Notes: generated by a model from the sequence alone, not told the origin. A DNA stretch of 64,000 bases from Lucinisca nassula (GCA_963580285.1 OY757013.1:153067900-153131899), one strand, 5' to 3'. Positions 11,390 to 21,800 are shown, counted from the stretch's first letter. Made by a program: numbers and translations.

Positions 11390-11546
11390 TTGAGCCACAA
11401 CCTGCAGGAGCGGCTAGGTGAGCGAATTCCGGAAAGACAGTCAGAGACTCCGCCTTTGAAAACACCCCGACCTTGGTCTTGGAGGCACAAACGTTGAATA
11501 TATAGGCTGGCATATGTAGGGTCATCTTCTTTATCGTCTCTGCAGC
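11390..11546 (-). CDS. Secreted-protein gene, exon 4 (last one found)
   Basis: The exon is 157 nt, preceded on the minus strand by acceptor TTATTCCTGTAG and followed by donor AA|GTAAGC. It enters in phase 0, matching exon 3, and leaves with one extra base. It encodes 52 residues, beginning AAETIKKMTLHMPAYIFNVC and including VGVFSKAESLTVFPEFAHLA. The pattern 'hydrophobic strand, basic residue, VGVF..., leading to PEF..L...CG' resembles, from memory, the stretch preceding the HExxH site in a bacterial and invertebrate family of putative secreted zinc metallopeptidases. That identity is inference. The next exon should start with two bases completing an Axx codon; I found none with HExxH between here and position 1, so it may lie beyond the window. 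A second frame of the same bases is also open for 53 codons, but its phase does not fit exon 3. Confidence 0.62.
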
Positions 11547-11577
11547 CTACAGGAATAACATTCAAGTGCATGAGAAT

Positions 11578-11745
11578 ATAAGAATCTGATATGGGGTTCT
11601 GTTTTAGATGAGCGTTTCCAACCCGAGAGATGACCGTGCTGAGCGGAACCGAGGCTACGCCGAGGTTCCGCTCAGCACGGTCATCCCGAGGGTTGGAAAC
11701 GCCCATCTATAACAGAATCCCATATTGGATTCTTTTTCTTGCACA
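11578..11745. mobile_element. Family H long-hairpin element
   Basis: The outer arms AAGAATCTGATATGGGGTTC and CCCATATTGGATTCTT enclose a near-perfect palindrome built on GAGCGTTTCCAACCCGAG and CCGTGCTGAGCGGAACC around GAGGCTACGCC. It lies 31 bases upstream of exon 4, in the intron. Confidence 0.8.
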
Positions 11746-12039
11746 ACACCTGCGGTTATAGTCTTTCAAACCGCAGTGAGACGTGACTGCACTTTTAATT
11801 TTGGACTCGTCCGTGTTTTAGGTAAGTCGCCTGTAGTGGATAATTTTTACACTGGGCGATAGTTACCGTCATATTCTTAATTTGACGCGTCGTGTAGTCA
11901 GATTGACGATCAGTCGAGACAGTTTAGTAACATGTCTTCCATCTTGGAGATCTAGGGTTCGAATCTTAGGCAGTTTTTTTTTTGTTTTGTTTACTTTTCC
12001 TTAACATTTTTTTGAACCTATAAAATTGGAGCACATGAG

Positions 12040-12337
12040 ATGTTTTTTGTTTGTTTGATTGATTTGAGGTTTATTGTCCCTGTCAAGTTTGGAGAAGTTG
12101 CTTCCAGTTTTGTGGGGTTTTTACCCGACATTGAGATGAAATGACATGTAAAGCCCTGCCACCCAATAAAACTAAACGGGTTTAATAAGTATGGACGGTC
12201 CAACCCGCACCACTTTGCCTGGGCAGGTTCGGACTTACTAAGCGGTTTACCATTGCTCATGTGTCGTCAGTTTCAGATCAGCTTGAAAGCATCGTGCAAC
12301 TCGATCTATTTCTCCAAGCCCCGATGGGCGGGGCCAT
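12040..12337 (+). mobile_element. R-A SINE (inverse reading)
   Basis: TTTGTTTGTTTGATTGATTT tail complement through to the CCCCGATGGGCGGGGCC head, with a small internal deletion near 12088. Confidence 0.85.
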
Positions 12338-12499
12338 CACATTAGATCTATATTCATTTTATTGAAAAGATGGAACGAGCACAGGTGAATCGTTGCAGCT
12401 CGGATTCAAGAAGTATTATAAAAAATGGTACTATGATTTAACGTACGTTCATAGCCGTCAGTGAAGGCAAATGCGCTGTTGAAATGAATCTGAAAAAGT

Positions 12500-12815
12500 T
12501 TCGTTTGTTTGTATGGGGTTTTTACGACCCCGGCAACACTATTTAGGTCATTTTTAGCCGGTCAGTTTACTTATCCACACTTATCTTGGGCAAGCTTATA
12601 CGTAAGCGGTTAACCAGTACAGTGCACATTCTTTCCCCAGAAACTAACAACTGCCCTTCTTGAATCAGCGGAAAGGAGGATATGGCCATGGAAAAGATTT
12701 CATGATCAATCTTCATGGGAAAGAATGTTGCTGAACCCGGCAGGTGTCGAGCCCGCGTCCTATTGGCCACCAGTCAGACACGCCATGGTCCGACTGAACT
12801 ACCGCGGCTGGCATC
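12500..12815 (-). mobile_element. tRNA-derived SINE, second type
   Basis: On the minus strand it starts at the right end with CGGTAGTTCAGTCGGACCAT (A-box-like), then a GGGCTCGACACCTGCC B box, then the body GGAAAGAATG...CAGTTGTTAG, and ends in CGTAAAAACCCCATACAAAC. A second copy without a good head is at 38790-39050. Confidence 0.7.
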
Positions 12816-12964
12816 CAAAACATTTAGAATAACATAAAAACATAATTGTTGAAAATAAAACAAAGTAAACAAAATATAAAGGATGTAAATATAAAAAAAA
12901 TAAATAAAGAAAATAACTAAACATAAAGATAAAATAAAAATGAAAATTTAAAATATAAAAAAAA

Positions 12965-13045
12965 ATGTGCCAATGGGACTCGAACCCTCGTCTGAATGAT
13001 GTTTTAGTGTGATCCGCAGTATTAACCACTCGACCATGACTTCTA
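12965..13045 (-). other. tRNA-like sequence, probably a SINE head or pseudogene
   Basis: On the minus strand: CATGGTCGAGTGGTTAATAC (A box) and, about 45 bases on, GAGGGTTCGAGTCCCATTGG (perfect B box). A long variable-arm region would suit a Ser/Leu-type tRNA, but the acceptor stem pairs poorly and an AT-rich tail follows. Confidence 0.45.
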
Positions 13046-13184
13046 GGTAGATAATATCAAAACATTGATTTATATCTTTAAAATCCCGAGAAAAAAAGTA
13101 TCCGAAACCTGCTTCCCCTAAAAACTGGAATCGACTCGTCTCGCTTAAACTTTGAACTCTCAAAGGTCGTTGATAGACTATAGT

Positions 13185-13385
13185 TTTGACAGCTCGCACA
13201 TGTATATTGTTTACAAAATAAAAGTAGTGCGGAAGTAGTTCCGGCATTTGAATAGAATTGAAGCGCATTTATGTTAGTTGCCTGGGTCGGAACACCAGGT
13301 TCAGAACATAAATTTCTATCCCAGGGTAAAAACACGGATTTCCTTGTCTGGTGTGCAAGAAAGTGCATTCTTTCATATCTTCCAC
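13185..13385 (+). repeat. Family H downstream module, solo copy
   Basis: TTTTGACAGCTCGCACATGT through to CCTTGTCTGGTGTGCAAGAA. The same module follows the hairpins at 36.8 and 60.4 kb, and its end recurs inverted at 15700. Confidence 0.7.
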
Positions 13386-13664
13386 ACCGACATTTTTCTG
13401 TGTAAATGTGTGATATTTTTCGTATTTTTACACCAAACATTTGTCGTGGGCGCTAATCTCGTTCTGCCCCTAAGCCAGAAACTATGAACCTGTGTGTAGG
13501 AAACAGTGCAAGATGGGAGGTGAAACCAACAAAGACTTAGATGAGCCTGCGCATCTGCTCAGCATGATTAAAGTCTGCGCAGGTCGCTTGATTCTTTTGT
13601 GGATCATCAACTGATGCAAATAAGAAAGTTCTGATATGGCTAATTTACCAGTCGCACCCGTCCA

Positions 13665-13992
13665 TCCGGCTTGAAGAAATAGTTGGGCTGCATTATGCCT
13701 TTTTATGGCCCTGTCCATCGGGGCTTGAAAAAATAGACTGGGCTGCATGGTGCTTCCACGCAGAGCTGAAACGGACCGCACATGAGTAGTGATAAACCGC
13801 TAAGAGGATCTTAGCCTGCTAAAGCAATGTGGTGCGAGTCGGACCGCCCATACATATAAATCCTATTGGTTTCATTGGGCGGCAGAGCTTGAGATGTCAT
13901 TTCATCTAAATGTCGGGTAAAAGTCCCGCAAAATTTGAAGCAACGTCTCCAAAATGACCTATACAGTGTGGACGGGGACGTTAAACCTCACA
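13665..13992 (-). mobile_element. R-A SINE with duplicated head
   Basis: The head (CATCGGGGCTTGAA...TGGGCTGCAT) occurs twice in tandem, at about 13665-13700 and 13712-13750. The body and a GACGTTAAACCTCACAACAA tail follow. Confidence 0.8.
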
Positions 13993-14279
13993 ACAAACAA
14001 ACAGACCAAACTGTAGCTTATACATGTATAATTTAATATCATAAAACGCACCATACCCGTAAAAGCCCTTCAAAATCGGACACCCTGAGGACTCGCTGTA
14101 ATTCTCTTAAAATTTAAACAAGTTTGGTTTCGAGATCCAGCAAGGAGTTCAAAAAGTTGAGACGGCACTGCAAACAGTGTAGACCCTGACCAGACTGCTC
14201 TTTCAGTGCCTAGGCCTGTCTGTCCCAATATTTAGGAGCATTAAGGTGGGGTGTAATTCCATGAATAAATAAGACAAAA

Positions 14280-14629
14280 TACAGTAGAACTTCGATGGCT
14301 CGAACACCGATGGCTCGTTTACCATGGATGTGTCGAACCCATTCTTGAGCCCCTAGCGAAATCCTCTACATAAGAAATAGTGGGGGATAATTAAGGAGAT
14401 TTTAGTCTTTTATCTTGCAAATGTAGGCTGTGTGTACTCATTAGAATCGCCTCGATGAGGCGATTCTAATGAGTACACACAGCATACATTTTCATTATAG
14501 AACACCGAAAAAATGTCTAAAAGTATCTCCTTATGCCTCCTGACAGTAACCTCAGTGGCTCGAACTACCCCTGTCTCGAACATATCATCGAGGTCCCAAA
14601 GGTGTTCGAGCCATTGACGTTCGACTGTA
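14280..14629. mobile_element. Tc1/mariner-type MITE, TA-flanked, with hairpin core
   Basis: It begins TACAGTAGAACTTCGATGG and ends with the inverse, CCATTGACGTTCGACTGTA. TA at each end fits a Tc1/mariner-type duplication. The centre holds the shared hairpin core, in the form ATTAGAATCGCCTCGATGAG. It ends only 13 bases from the splice donor of exon 3 (14643), on the intron side. Confidence 0.85.
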
Positions 14630-14642
14630 TAAAAATACTTAC

Positions 14643-14919
14643 AAGCTGTAGGGCGTAGTCAGACACATGAACTGTAGCATCCACTCTGATCTGAGGGTGT
14701 CCGCTGTGGTACGACATAATATTTCCACTATGGTCAACGTACTTCGTTTTCAACTGGACGGATCTTCTTGGTCGACCAAAGAAAGCTTCGAGAGGATCCA
14801 GTCTGTCTAGTGGCTGAAGGTTTGGCTCAGTCTCGTTAAACCCACGGTAAGACGGATGAGAATAAGGACACAAGTACTCAGGTTCCATGACTGGCATCAG
14901 CTCTTGACCGTCATTTGTT
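14643..14919 (-). CDS. Secreted-protein gene, exon 3
   Basis: The exon is 277 nt. The minus-strand acceptor is TCTTTTGACAG; the donor is CTT|GTAAGT, a full consensus. The entering base completes an AGA codon with exon 2 and the exon leaves in phase 0, matching exon 4. It encodes 92 residues beginning TNDGQELMPVMEPEYLCPYS. It has two cysteines at most, an N-linked sequon (NET), a possible basic cleavage site (GRPRRS, about residue 45) and a C-terminal part KTKYVDHSGNIM...VHVSDYALQL. The pattern 'YVD..G.......VSD.AL..AA' continuing into exon 4 is what suggests the putative metallopeptidase family. Codon use and ordered splice phases argue for a real gene. Confidence 0.7.
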
Positions 14920-14979
14920 CTGTCAAAAGATTAAATAGGAATAAATTAAAATGAACATATAATAATTCCTAGACAAAGA

Positions 14980-15440
14980 ATCAGCCAACAAGCAATATAA
15001 GGATAAGTAGACAGCAAATCATATAACGATTTTAGCCAACAAGTCGTATGAGGATTCCTAGCCATCAAATCATACATGTATAAGGCTACCTAGCCAATAA
15101 ATCATATAAATCTTAAACGGATTTCTATTCAACAGACTATATTATGGATTTCTAGTCAACAAATCATATAAGGATTCGAAGTTAACAAATCATATAAGGA
15201 TTCGAAGTTAACAAATTATATAAGGATTCTTAGCCAACAACTAGCATAATCATATCATGAATGTTGCCAACAAAACGTATAAGGATTCCTTACCAACAGA
15301 CCAAAGAAGATTAAACAATGAAAGTCAATGGAATAAGGGTTCCCAGCCAACAAGTTTAATAAGATTTCTAGTCAATATATATAAGGATTCCTAGACAGCA
15401 AATCCTATAAGGACTCCTAGCCAACATATAACAAAAGGAT
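14980..15440. repeat. Tandem array, unit about 28 bp
   Basis: Variants of CCAACAAATCATATAAGGAT followed by TCCTAG or TCGAAG repeat about 15 times with decay. It lies in the intron just upstream of exon 3. Confidence 0.85.
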
Positions 15441-15694
15441 TCCTAAACCCCAATGTTTTGCTATATAAAGCCGGGTTTGGGTGGGGCTTCGTTTCACGGA
15501 CTTGTTAACGTGATGAAACACCAATCTACAACAGAACACCATATTGGAGTCTTAAAAGACTCACAAGGAACGAGCACAACAACACGCGCCTAACCAGAGG
15601 AACAATTAGCCGAACAATCAACCGAACAATCAGTGGAACGACCAGGGGAACAATCAGCTACTGTGCAAATAATGAATAAATGTTGTAGTATGCA

Positions 15695-16117
15695 AGAAAA
15701 TATTTCTTGCACACCAGACAAGGAAATCCGCGATTTTACCCTGGGATAGAAATTTATGTTCTGACCCTGGTGTTCCGACCCCAAATCGAATATAATCGCG
15801 TGTTTGATAAATGCACTGATTGATTACAACCTCATGCGCGGCGTCGTCATGCGTGACGTCACTAAACATTCCTGTTGTGTCATCACAAAATGGCGGACGT
15901 CGGTAACCGAAGTGACAGCAGCATTAAAAATTCGCAATAGAAATGGAAGGTATGCAAGAAAAAGAATCCAATATGGGTGTGAGGGGTGAATAGAAAAATC
16001 CGTCCCTCGGGATCACTGTCCGGCATCACTCGGCAAGCATCGTGATGCCGGACAGTGACCCTCGGGACGGATTTTTCAATCCACCCCTCACGCCCATATA
16101 AGATTCTTATATTCTTG
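15695..16117 (-). mobile_element. H/H2 long-hairpin element
   Basis: An inverted form of the H module end (TTTCTTGCACACCAGACAAG) at 15705 runs to a long hairpin at 15965-16110, whose arms are GTGAGGGGTGAATAG, AAATCCGTCCCTCGGGATC and CACTGTCCGGCATCAC. The loop is TCGGCAAGC. A CAAGAATAT / ATATTCTTGC-type edge follows. Confidence 0.65.
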
Positions 16118-16252
16118 CACACCAGATAAGGAAATTCGTGGTTTTAGCCTGGTATAGAAATTCTGTTCTTACACCGATGTTCTTACCCAGGCAAATTACA
16201 TATAAATAATTGAAAGGTTAAATAAAGTAAAATGTACATTTACGATGGTATT

Positions 16253-16412
16253 TTGCAAGAAAAAGGATCTTATATTGGGGTTTTGTTGCAGATGGGCTTT
16301 TCCAACCCTCGGGATTACCTTTTTGAGCGGAACATTGACATAGCCTCAGTTCCACTCAGCACGGTCAACCCTCGGGTTGGAAATGCCCATCTACAACAGA
16401 ACCCCGTATCAG
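16253..16412. mobile_element. Family H hairpin, diverged
   Basis: TGCAAGAAAAAGGATCTTAT opens it. Arms based on GATGGGCTTTTCCAACCCTC and GGTTGGAAATGCCCATC are mutated relative to the 36.8 kb copy. Confidence 0.7.
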
Positions 16413-16533
16413 ATTCTTGTAGGATATATATAGGCATTTCCATCCCTCGAGATGGGCGGGCCAGTGAGAATATCGGCTTAGCCACTGTTCCGATTGGCCC
16501 TGTCATCTATCGAATCAATACTCATTAAAGATT

Positions 16534-16904
16534 CTTTTATCATATGACGTCGCGTCTGAGAGTGTATTAACGCCATGCAATATTTTCGATAATCCACTAG
16601 TGGATTAAATATGCAAATTAGCTAGATACGTCCCGTAACGTTACATGTACGACGTCCTTAACGACGTCGCGTCTACTAATGGCGGAGTATTGATATTTTT
16701 GTAAACAATCGAATATATAATGCGTTTTAAATGCCATATGATAAATAGAATCTTGCATTCGTGCTCATGTATTATTGAATTTATTAAACTCGTTGAGGAA
16801 AAAGGATAAAATGCTCGGCAGAGCCTCGCATTTTATCCCTTTTCCTCAACTCGTTTAATAAATTCAATAATACATGAACACTCATGTAAGATCCTCTATA
16901 TAAT
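16534..16904 (+). mobile_element. Family D element with long palindrome
   Basis: It starts TTTTATCATATGACGTCGCG and ends TAAGATCCTCTATATAAT. Its second half is a large palindrome of arms CATGTATTATTGAATTTATT and TTGAGGAAAAAGGATAAAAT around GCTCGGCAGAGC. Other copies are at 53651-53905 and from 63822. Confidence 0.75.
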
Positions 16905-16935
16905 CAATCGTATGGAAGTGTTATGTGTTACTCAC

Positions 16936-16987
16936 CTGGTGTCTTCATACACGACCTCACTAACGGGCGATTCAGTAGTCAAACGAA
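16936..16987 (-). CDS. Secreted-protein gene, exon 2
   Basis: A 52 nt mini-exon lies between acceptor TTGGTATTTTCAG and donor CACCAG|GTGAGT. It enters with two bases and leaves with AG, so it joins exon 1 (one base over) and exon 3 (one base in) without a frame break. It encodes RLTTESPVSEVVYEDT plus a split Arg. The Ser/Thr/acidic composition suits the start of a mature secreted chain. Small exons are easily mimicked by chance; the phase match on both sides is the main support. Confidence 0.58.
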
Positions 16988-17169
16988 CTGAAAATACCAA
17001 TGATAACCGACAGACAGAGAAAAATCTATCAATTTGAAGGTAATTTAAACCGATGCAAGAATATCTCAAGCGACTTTTAAGATTGGTGTGAGGCTCTGCT
17101 TATCAAAATACATTAAATTTTATAATCTAAAATAGCTTGAGATGCTCCTCTCGAGGTCTAAATTCATTC

Positions 17170-17380
17170 TTAACCCTTATCCTGCTGTATAAATTAGTTT
17201 AGCCTGACCAATTTCTAACTATCAACCAATTAAATAACTTCATATAATGTATACATTCAAATTTCGCAAACTGGATGACAAACAGTGTAGATTCTGATCA
17301 GACGGCTTCTGAAGCCATCTGATCCGTACTTGCACCGTTTGCAAAAGTGTGGGGTTTGGACTTCGGCGGGATAAGGTTAA
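17170..17380. mobile_element. piggyBac-type MITE, TTAA-flanked
   Basis: TTAACCCTTATCCTGCTG at the left and GGCGGGATAAGGTTAA at the right. The internal hairpin uses AAACAGTGTAGATTCTGATC and GGCTTCTGAAGCC. Confidence 0.75.
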
Positions 17381-17678
17381 ACAATATAACGCACAGTTAA
17401 ATTATACCTTTAAGGGAAAATGTTATTATCTGATATATCTTTCGCCATTTTTACAGGGATCTTCCGCCAATTTGACAAGGGAAGCGCAGGGGACGCATCT
17501 TTGGGACTTCCTGTTTGCTTTTCTATATATTAAGCTTCTCTGGAAAAGGGACCTACTCTTAAAGAAATCGCTCGTCAGATCGCAAGGATACACATGTATG
17601 TGTGTGGATATACTTTTGAAAGAGCTGCCTCACCTATAAATGTAACCATAATCCTAGAAAATTGAACATGAAACATTG

Positions 17679-18052
17679 TACAGTGGAACTTCGATGGCTC
17701 AAACACCGATGACTCGTTTACCATGGATGTGTCGAACCCATTCTTGAGCCCCTAGCAAAATCCTCTACATAAGAAATAGTGGGGGATAATTAAGGAGATT
17801 TTAGTCTTTTATCTTGCAAATGTATGCTGTGTGTACTTGCAAATGTATGCTGTGTGTACTAATTAGAATCGCCTCGATGAGGCGATTCTTATGAGTACAC
17901 ACAGCATACATTTTCATTATAGTATGCCGAAAAGATGTCTAAAAGTATCTCGTTATGCCTCCTGGCAGTAACCATCAGTGGCTCGAACTAAACGTGTCTC
18001 GAACAGATTTTCGTGGTCCCAAAGGTGTTCGAGCCATTGAAGTTTGACTGTA
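17679..18052. mobile_element. Tc1/mariner-type MITE, second copy
   Basis: Same ends as 14280-14629, with TA on both sides. It carries an internal direct duplication of a 23-base block (CTTGCAAATGTATGC...) at 17813-17858 next to the hairpin core, probably a replication slip at the hairpin. Confidence 0.85.
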
Positions 18053-19215
18053 TCAAGTAAAGATATTAACGAGTTAATATTCTTCTATTTCTTCTTCTTC
18101 TTTGACTTTCGTATCCACGCATACCATGGTCGTACCTCCGGGTTTGATATATGCATAGCTATAGACGGTGGACTTTCCATTAAACTGTCGAGGCACAAGC
18201 TCGTCATGTCACAACCTCCCATAAAATGGTGATAATATGTAAACTGAGTGGTTGAACATTACCAAAGTGTAACTGACAGTGTCATGACCGTAAAGCATTT
18301 AATTTCATTCTTTTCACAACGTTTCAGAAGCAGAGGTTTGCAAAAAACATTACATACCTTACACGCATTGTCATTTCAAAGGGGATTTAAGAATGGCAAT
18401 GAGTGTGGTACTCTTTTTATCATATGACGCCTTTGAATTTTTTAATAAACCCTTCAGAAAAATAAAACTCGTTAATAACTTTTCTAGTTTTGCTTAAGAA
18501 ATAGATCAGCCCTAGCAGTGATTTGCTGAGTAATAAATCAAAGTTTGGAGGTCAAATGTAAAAAAAGATCAAATCACGAACGCATAGTTCGTCTACTTAC
18601 AACTGATCGACAAACTGTGATTTATTAATCAACAAAATACAAACAAGAGCTGATCGGTTTCCATTTTAACACACTAAAAATCAACAATATTTTGTTAGTT
18701 CCTTTAAATTCTGCCAACCTTTCGCCATTGTTAAAAGAAATCACGACAGCATTAGTGGTTGTATCACACATATATATGTCCTTGTGTAATTTTTTTGATG
18801 CGAGAAAATAACGTTTCACTGTCTGACGTCAAAGAATCTACGAGGACGCCATAAAAGGTGGCTTATAATGACGTCACTCGTCATACCCTCTCGACTAGTG
18901 ATTTGTTGCATAATAAATGGCAGCTCCTTTCCGTTGCCTGTATAGGCGCACTGTGTTAGAGTACGTGATAGGACACATGCTGCATTTGGAAAAAATGTGA
19001 AATGACGTTACATCATCTCTTAACAACGACGTCATGTGATAGAATCGTTTTCTTTTTCAAACGTAAGCGAAACAACCTACATGTACGTCATAGAAGTGAT
19101 TTCACAATCGTGTTGTACGCTGTCATTTTTCCATGAATAAGGACATCATTCCCGCCGTATTTAAATGTCACTGAACGTAGCGACGTCATCAGACGTTAGA
19201 ATAATATAATCACTA
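18053..19215. other. No gene seen; intron of the secreted-protein gene
   Basis: Several TGACGTCA-like sites are scattered from 18830 to 19200. A minus-strand frame at 18819-18625 has a protein-like look but no ATG, no splice sites of matching phase and no family resemblance. Confidence 0.45.
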
Positions 19216-19218
19216 TAT

Positions 19219-19432
19219 GGGCCCCGTCAAGCGATTTTGGTACTTATCGCCTATGCGAGCAGCGAAGGTTCAGGCGAGCCTGCGCATCCGCTGCTCGCTC
19301 ATACAAGCAGTGAATCAAGAGGAACCTTCAGACAGAAAGCCATATCCCTGGCCCCTCTGAATGGCTGGGCATGCGCAGTTAAAATTTGTCATGACGGAAT
19401 GCTCGAAGACACAAATTCGCTTGGCGGGGCTC
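19219..19432 (+). mobile_element. Family G MITE
   Basis: It begins GGGCCCCGTCAAGCGATTTT and ends with the inverse-like AATTCGCTTGGCGGGGCTC. Compared with the three other copies, half of the internal hairpin (the CGCAGTCTCGCCAGAACC arm) is deleted. Confidence 0.85.
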
Positions 19433-19523
19433 ATAGGGCAGATGTCCGCAATCGAAGTGACTGCACTATTAAAAGTTAAGGTTCAGAAATTATAGGTATG
19501 CAGGAAAAAGAATATTACATGTC

Positions 19524-19764
19524 CATAACGAAAACACGCTTGTTCAAATATATTAGAATATTTTACCACCAAAAATTGAAATATTTAAAATTTAAATTCT
19601 GATATTTTTCTTATTTCTTCTCAAAATAAAGACTGTGAGTGCACGTTAGACGATCCGGTTGTAACGAATACCCAATATCTACGTTTTTGAGCAGAAATAA
19701 GAAAAATAATGTGAAACCCCTGTACTATTTAAAAGGTCAAAATTTATGGCGTGGTTTCGTGATG
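19524..19764. mobile_element. F1 foldback element, core eroded
   Basis: CATAACGAAAACACGC and TTTCGTGATG ends. The hairpin core is reduced to GTTAGACGATCCGGTTGTAACG at 19643-19664. Confidence 0.75.
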
Positions 19765-19905
19765 GCGTGAGTGTGAGGAGTAGATATAATAAAACCGACC
19801 CCTTTGATCACAGTCTGGCATTACTCTGCAAGCCCAATGATGCCCGAGAGTGACCCTCAGAGCCCATTTTTTCTATCCACTCCTCACACCTGTGTAGGAT
19901 TATTA
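19765..19905. mobile_element. Family H2 hairpin element
   Basis: GTGTGAGGAGTAGATA and GTCTGGCATTACTC arms pair across TGCAAGCCCAATGATG. It abuts the F1 copy, and its other edge is 49 bases from exon 1. Confidence 0.65.
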
Positions 19906-19953
19906 TAATATTTGACAGTCCTGAAAATATTTCTATTTTCCCATATGTAATAC

Positions 19954-19990
19954 CTAGCAACACGCAGATCAGTAGGAAGCGCTCCATCAT
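19954..19990 (-). CDS. Secreted-protein gene, exon 1 (start and signal peptide)
   Basis: ATGATGGAGCGC opens a frame reading MMERFLLICVLL before a donor G|GTATTA. An in-frame TGA lies ten codons upstream of the first ATG, fixing the start region. A basic residue followed by a FLLICVLLV core (the last V is formed across the splice to exon 2) looks like a short signal peptide, but there is no clear A-x-A cleavage site. Reading on without splicing gives GITYGK and then runs into repeat DNA. An extra phase-1 exon between this and exon 2 is possible. The inferred product so far is 174 residues over four exons. Confidence 0.5.
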
Positions 19991-20329
19991 CTCAGATACA
20001 CTGTACAACCACTGGTGTCAAGAGGAGCTGTGTGTCTTATTTTAAGGGACTATTATTTAAAGGGACGTCGCTGTGAGGATTAAACAGCCCCAAAACTGGC
20101 TTTTTTTCTGATAAAATTTGGCAATATTTTTCTTATTTCTGCTTCAAATATATAGATTGCGGAAGCTTGGTACAACCGCATCCACGGCCTCCTGTGATGT
20201 TTTGACTATGGCGTGGAATTTAGATCATATAGTGAGTTTGGTATAGCCGAAGGAAATCAGTTACGGTCAACTTCGTTTTTTTCACTGCAAAACAATGCTG
20301 CCTCAGACCCGGAGCTGTTACATAGTTCA

Positions 20330-20530
20330 TGTTAAAGCAACACTATGAGAAAAAGGGGGTGGTTGGGTGGGTTGGGTGGGGCAAAGGTGATGTGTATCTT
20401 GCATCACTGGGGCGTCAAACTGATATTGGCTTACAGTTGGACAAAGTATGCTGGGAATATTGTTATTTCTTCTGTTTTTACACTTCCATTCATTTACTTC
20501 TTTCTCCTTTGTCCCCCACGTTCATCTCTT
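20330..20530 (+). repeat. Fragment of composite repeat Q
   Basis: GGTGATGTGTATCTTGCATC and ATTGTTATTTCTTCTGTTTT match 1425-1540 at moderate identity. A GGTTGGGTGG purine stretch precedes it. Confidence 0.65.
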
Positions 20531-20534
20531 CTAC

Positions 20535-20815
20535 CATCACGATAACACACCCGTGTGCGACATAGTGCATTTTTCTTGTCTCCAAAATGGCTACTTTTCT
20601 GGTGAAAATCCGTGATATTTGTCTTATTTATACTGCAAACATAGGTTGTGGGTGCTCGTTAGAACCGCCTCATTGAGGCGGTTCTAACGAGTACCCACAA
20701 CCTATGTTTTCGAGCAGAAATAAGGAAAATAATGTTTACCCCCCTAAACCCCAGTTTTCTCTATATATAGTGGGGTTTAAGGGGGTGTTCATTTCACGGA
20801 CTTGTTCACGTGATG
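20535..20815. mobile_element. F2 foldback element
   Basis: CATCACGATAACACACCCGT at the left and TTGTTCACGTGATG at the right. A perfect hairpin core with GTGGGTGCTCGTTAGAACCG lies at 20650-20697. Confidence 0.85.
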
Positions 20816-20834
20816 ACTACCTCTTCTATCTCTG

Positions 20835-20940
20835 TTCTCCCTTTCTCTGGGAGACGACACAAAATGACCCACAAGGACTGAGGTGTCGTTAAATCCAAAA
20901 CAATCAATAAATAAAATAAAAAAAAAAACATGAAAAAAAA
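20835..20940. repeat. SINE tail-like fragment with A-rich end
   Basis: GAGGTGTCGTTAAATCCAAA followed by (AATA)n and A-runs resembles the 3' tails of the SINEs in this window; no head is present. Confidence 0.4.
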
Positions 20941-21173
20941 AAACGCGTTTTGCCATTTACATGTAAATGTACGAGCAGCTCAGGTGCAATCTACAGGTAA
21001 GCCTGTGCATCCGTGTAATCTTATCAGCATTTTTGGTGGTGCTTGCACATTACATTTAGTTTCTGTACCTAAACTTTCAAGACTCGCACTAGTCTGTGTA
21101 ATTGATCAGACCATTTGGTGTCTTATCTGGTCACCAGTGCCGTAGATAGATTTTCTCGTGTCGGGAATCATAC

Positions 21174-21464
21174 CATCACGAAAAAACGCCTATATTTTGA
21201 CCTCCTTAAACCCCACTTTTCGTAGTTCTGCTCACAAAAAAAAACATAGATTTGAGGTACTCGTTGGAACCGCCTCGTCGCCCCACAAAGAATTTGGGTA
21301 CCCGTTAGAACCGCCCCGCCGTGGCGGCGAGGCGGTTCTAACAAGTACCCACAATCTATGCTTTTGAGCAGAAATATGAATAACATAAGAATTTTTTATC
21401 TGAAAATTTTCATTATTTGGTGGTAAAATTTTCAATATATTTGAATAGGCGTCTTTTCATAATG
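21174..21464. mobile_element. F1 foldback element with rearranged core
   Basis: CATCACGAAAAAACGCC and TAGGCGTCTTTTCATAATG ends. The core is expanded to three half-sites between 21260 and 21345, including a compensated GAACCGCCCCGCCGTGGCGG. Confidence 0.75.
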
Positions 21465-21734
21465 CAGCTTTACTCAGCTGCGTTCAGTCCATACCATACA
21501 GGTCCGTATATGAGTCTGCTCCAAATCATTCTGATGCCGACATAATTTGATTCACATTAAAATAACTGACACCATGAGACCGAGGTCATTTTTCTGACAT
21601 TTTACTAAGCAGAGAAACTCTTCAGTAATAAAGTCCAAGTGACCAAACAATCTAGGTAACGGTTATTTATAGAAAATGGCCTCGTTAATTTTATTGCTGT
21701 CGGGTCAGCGTGTTGCTACTATGGAATCTGGTTG

Positions 21735-21800
21735 GGTTTGGCAAACAGTGTAGACCCAGATCAGACGCGACGTCTGATCAGGGTGTACACTAATTGCTTA
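21735..21800. repeat. Solo CAGTGTAGACCC hairpin
   Basis: GCAAACAGTGTAGACCCAGA pairs across CGACGTC with TCTGATCAGGGTGTACAC. The hairpin is the same as in the TTAA elements. Confidence 0.6.

Noticed and set aside
11386..11706. Alternative frame of exon 4 ending in CRLWLK and a stop
   Set aside because: It enters in a phase that does not fit exon 3 and its upstream part comes from the H hairpin; kept as a minor alternative only.
12965..13045. Possible functional tRNA gene (minus strand) with good A and B boxes
   Set aside because: The acceptor stem does not pair well and the flanks look like SINE; kept only as a tRNA-like sequence.
18044..18232. Candidate extra exon of the secreted-protein gene
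   Set aside because: Joining it after exon 1 (phase 1) gives an immediate stop; no suitable donor.
18625..18819. Minus-strand frame that reads like protein
   Set aside because: It starts without ATG, has no matching splice phases to the neighbouring gene and no family resemblance.
20001..20008. Upstream start for exon 1 of the secreted-protein gene at 20008
   Set aside because: The codon there is TTG, not ATG; the first ATG is at 19990, with an in-frame stop upstream.
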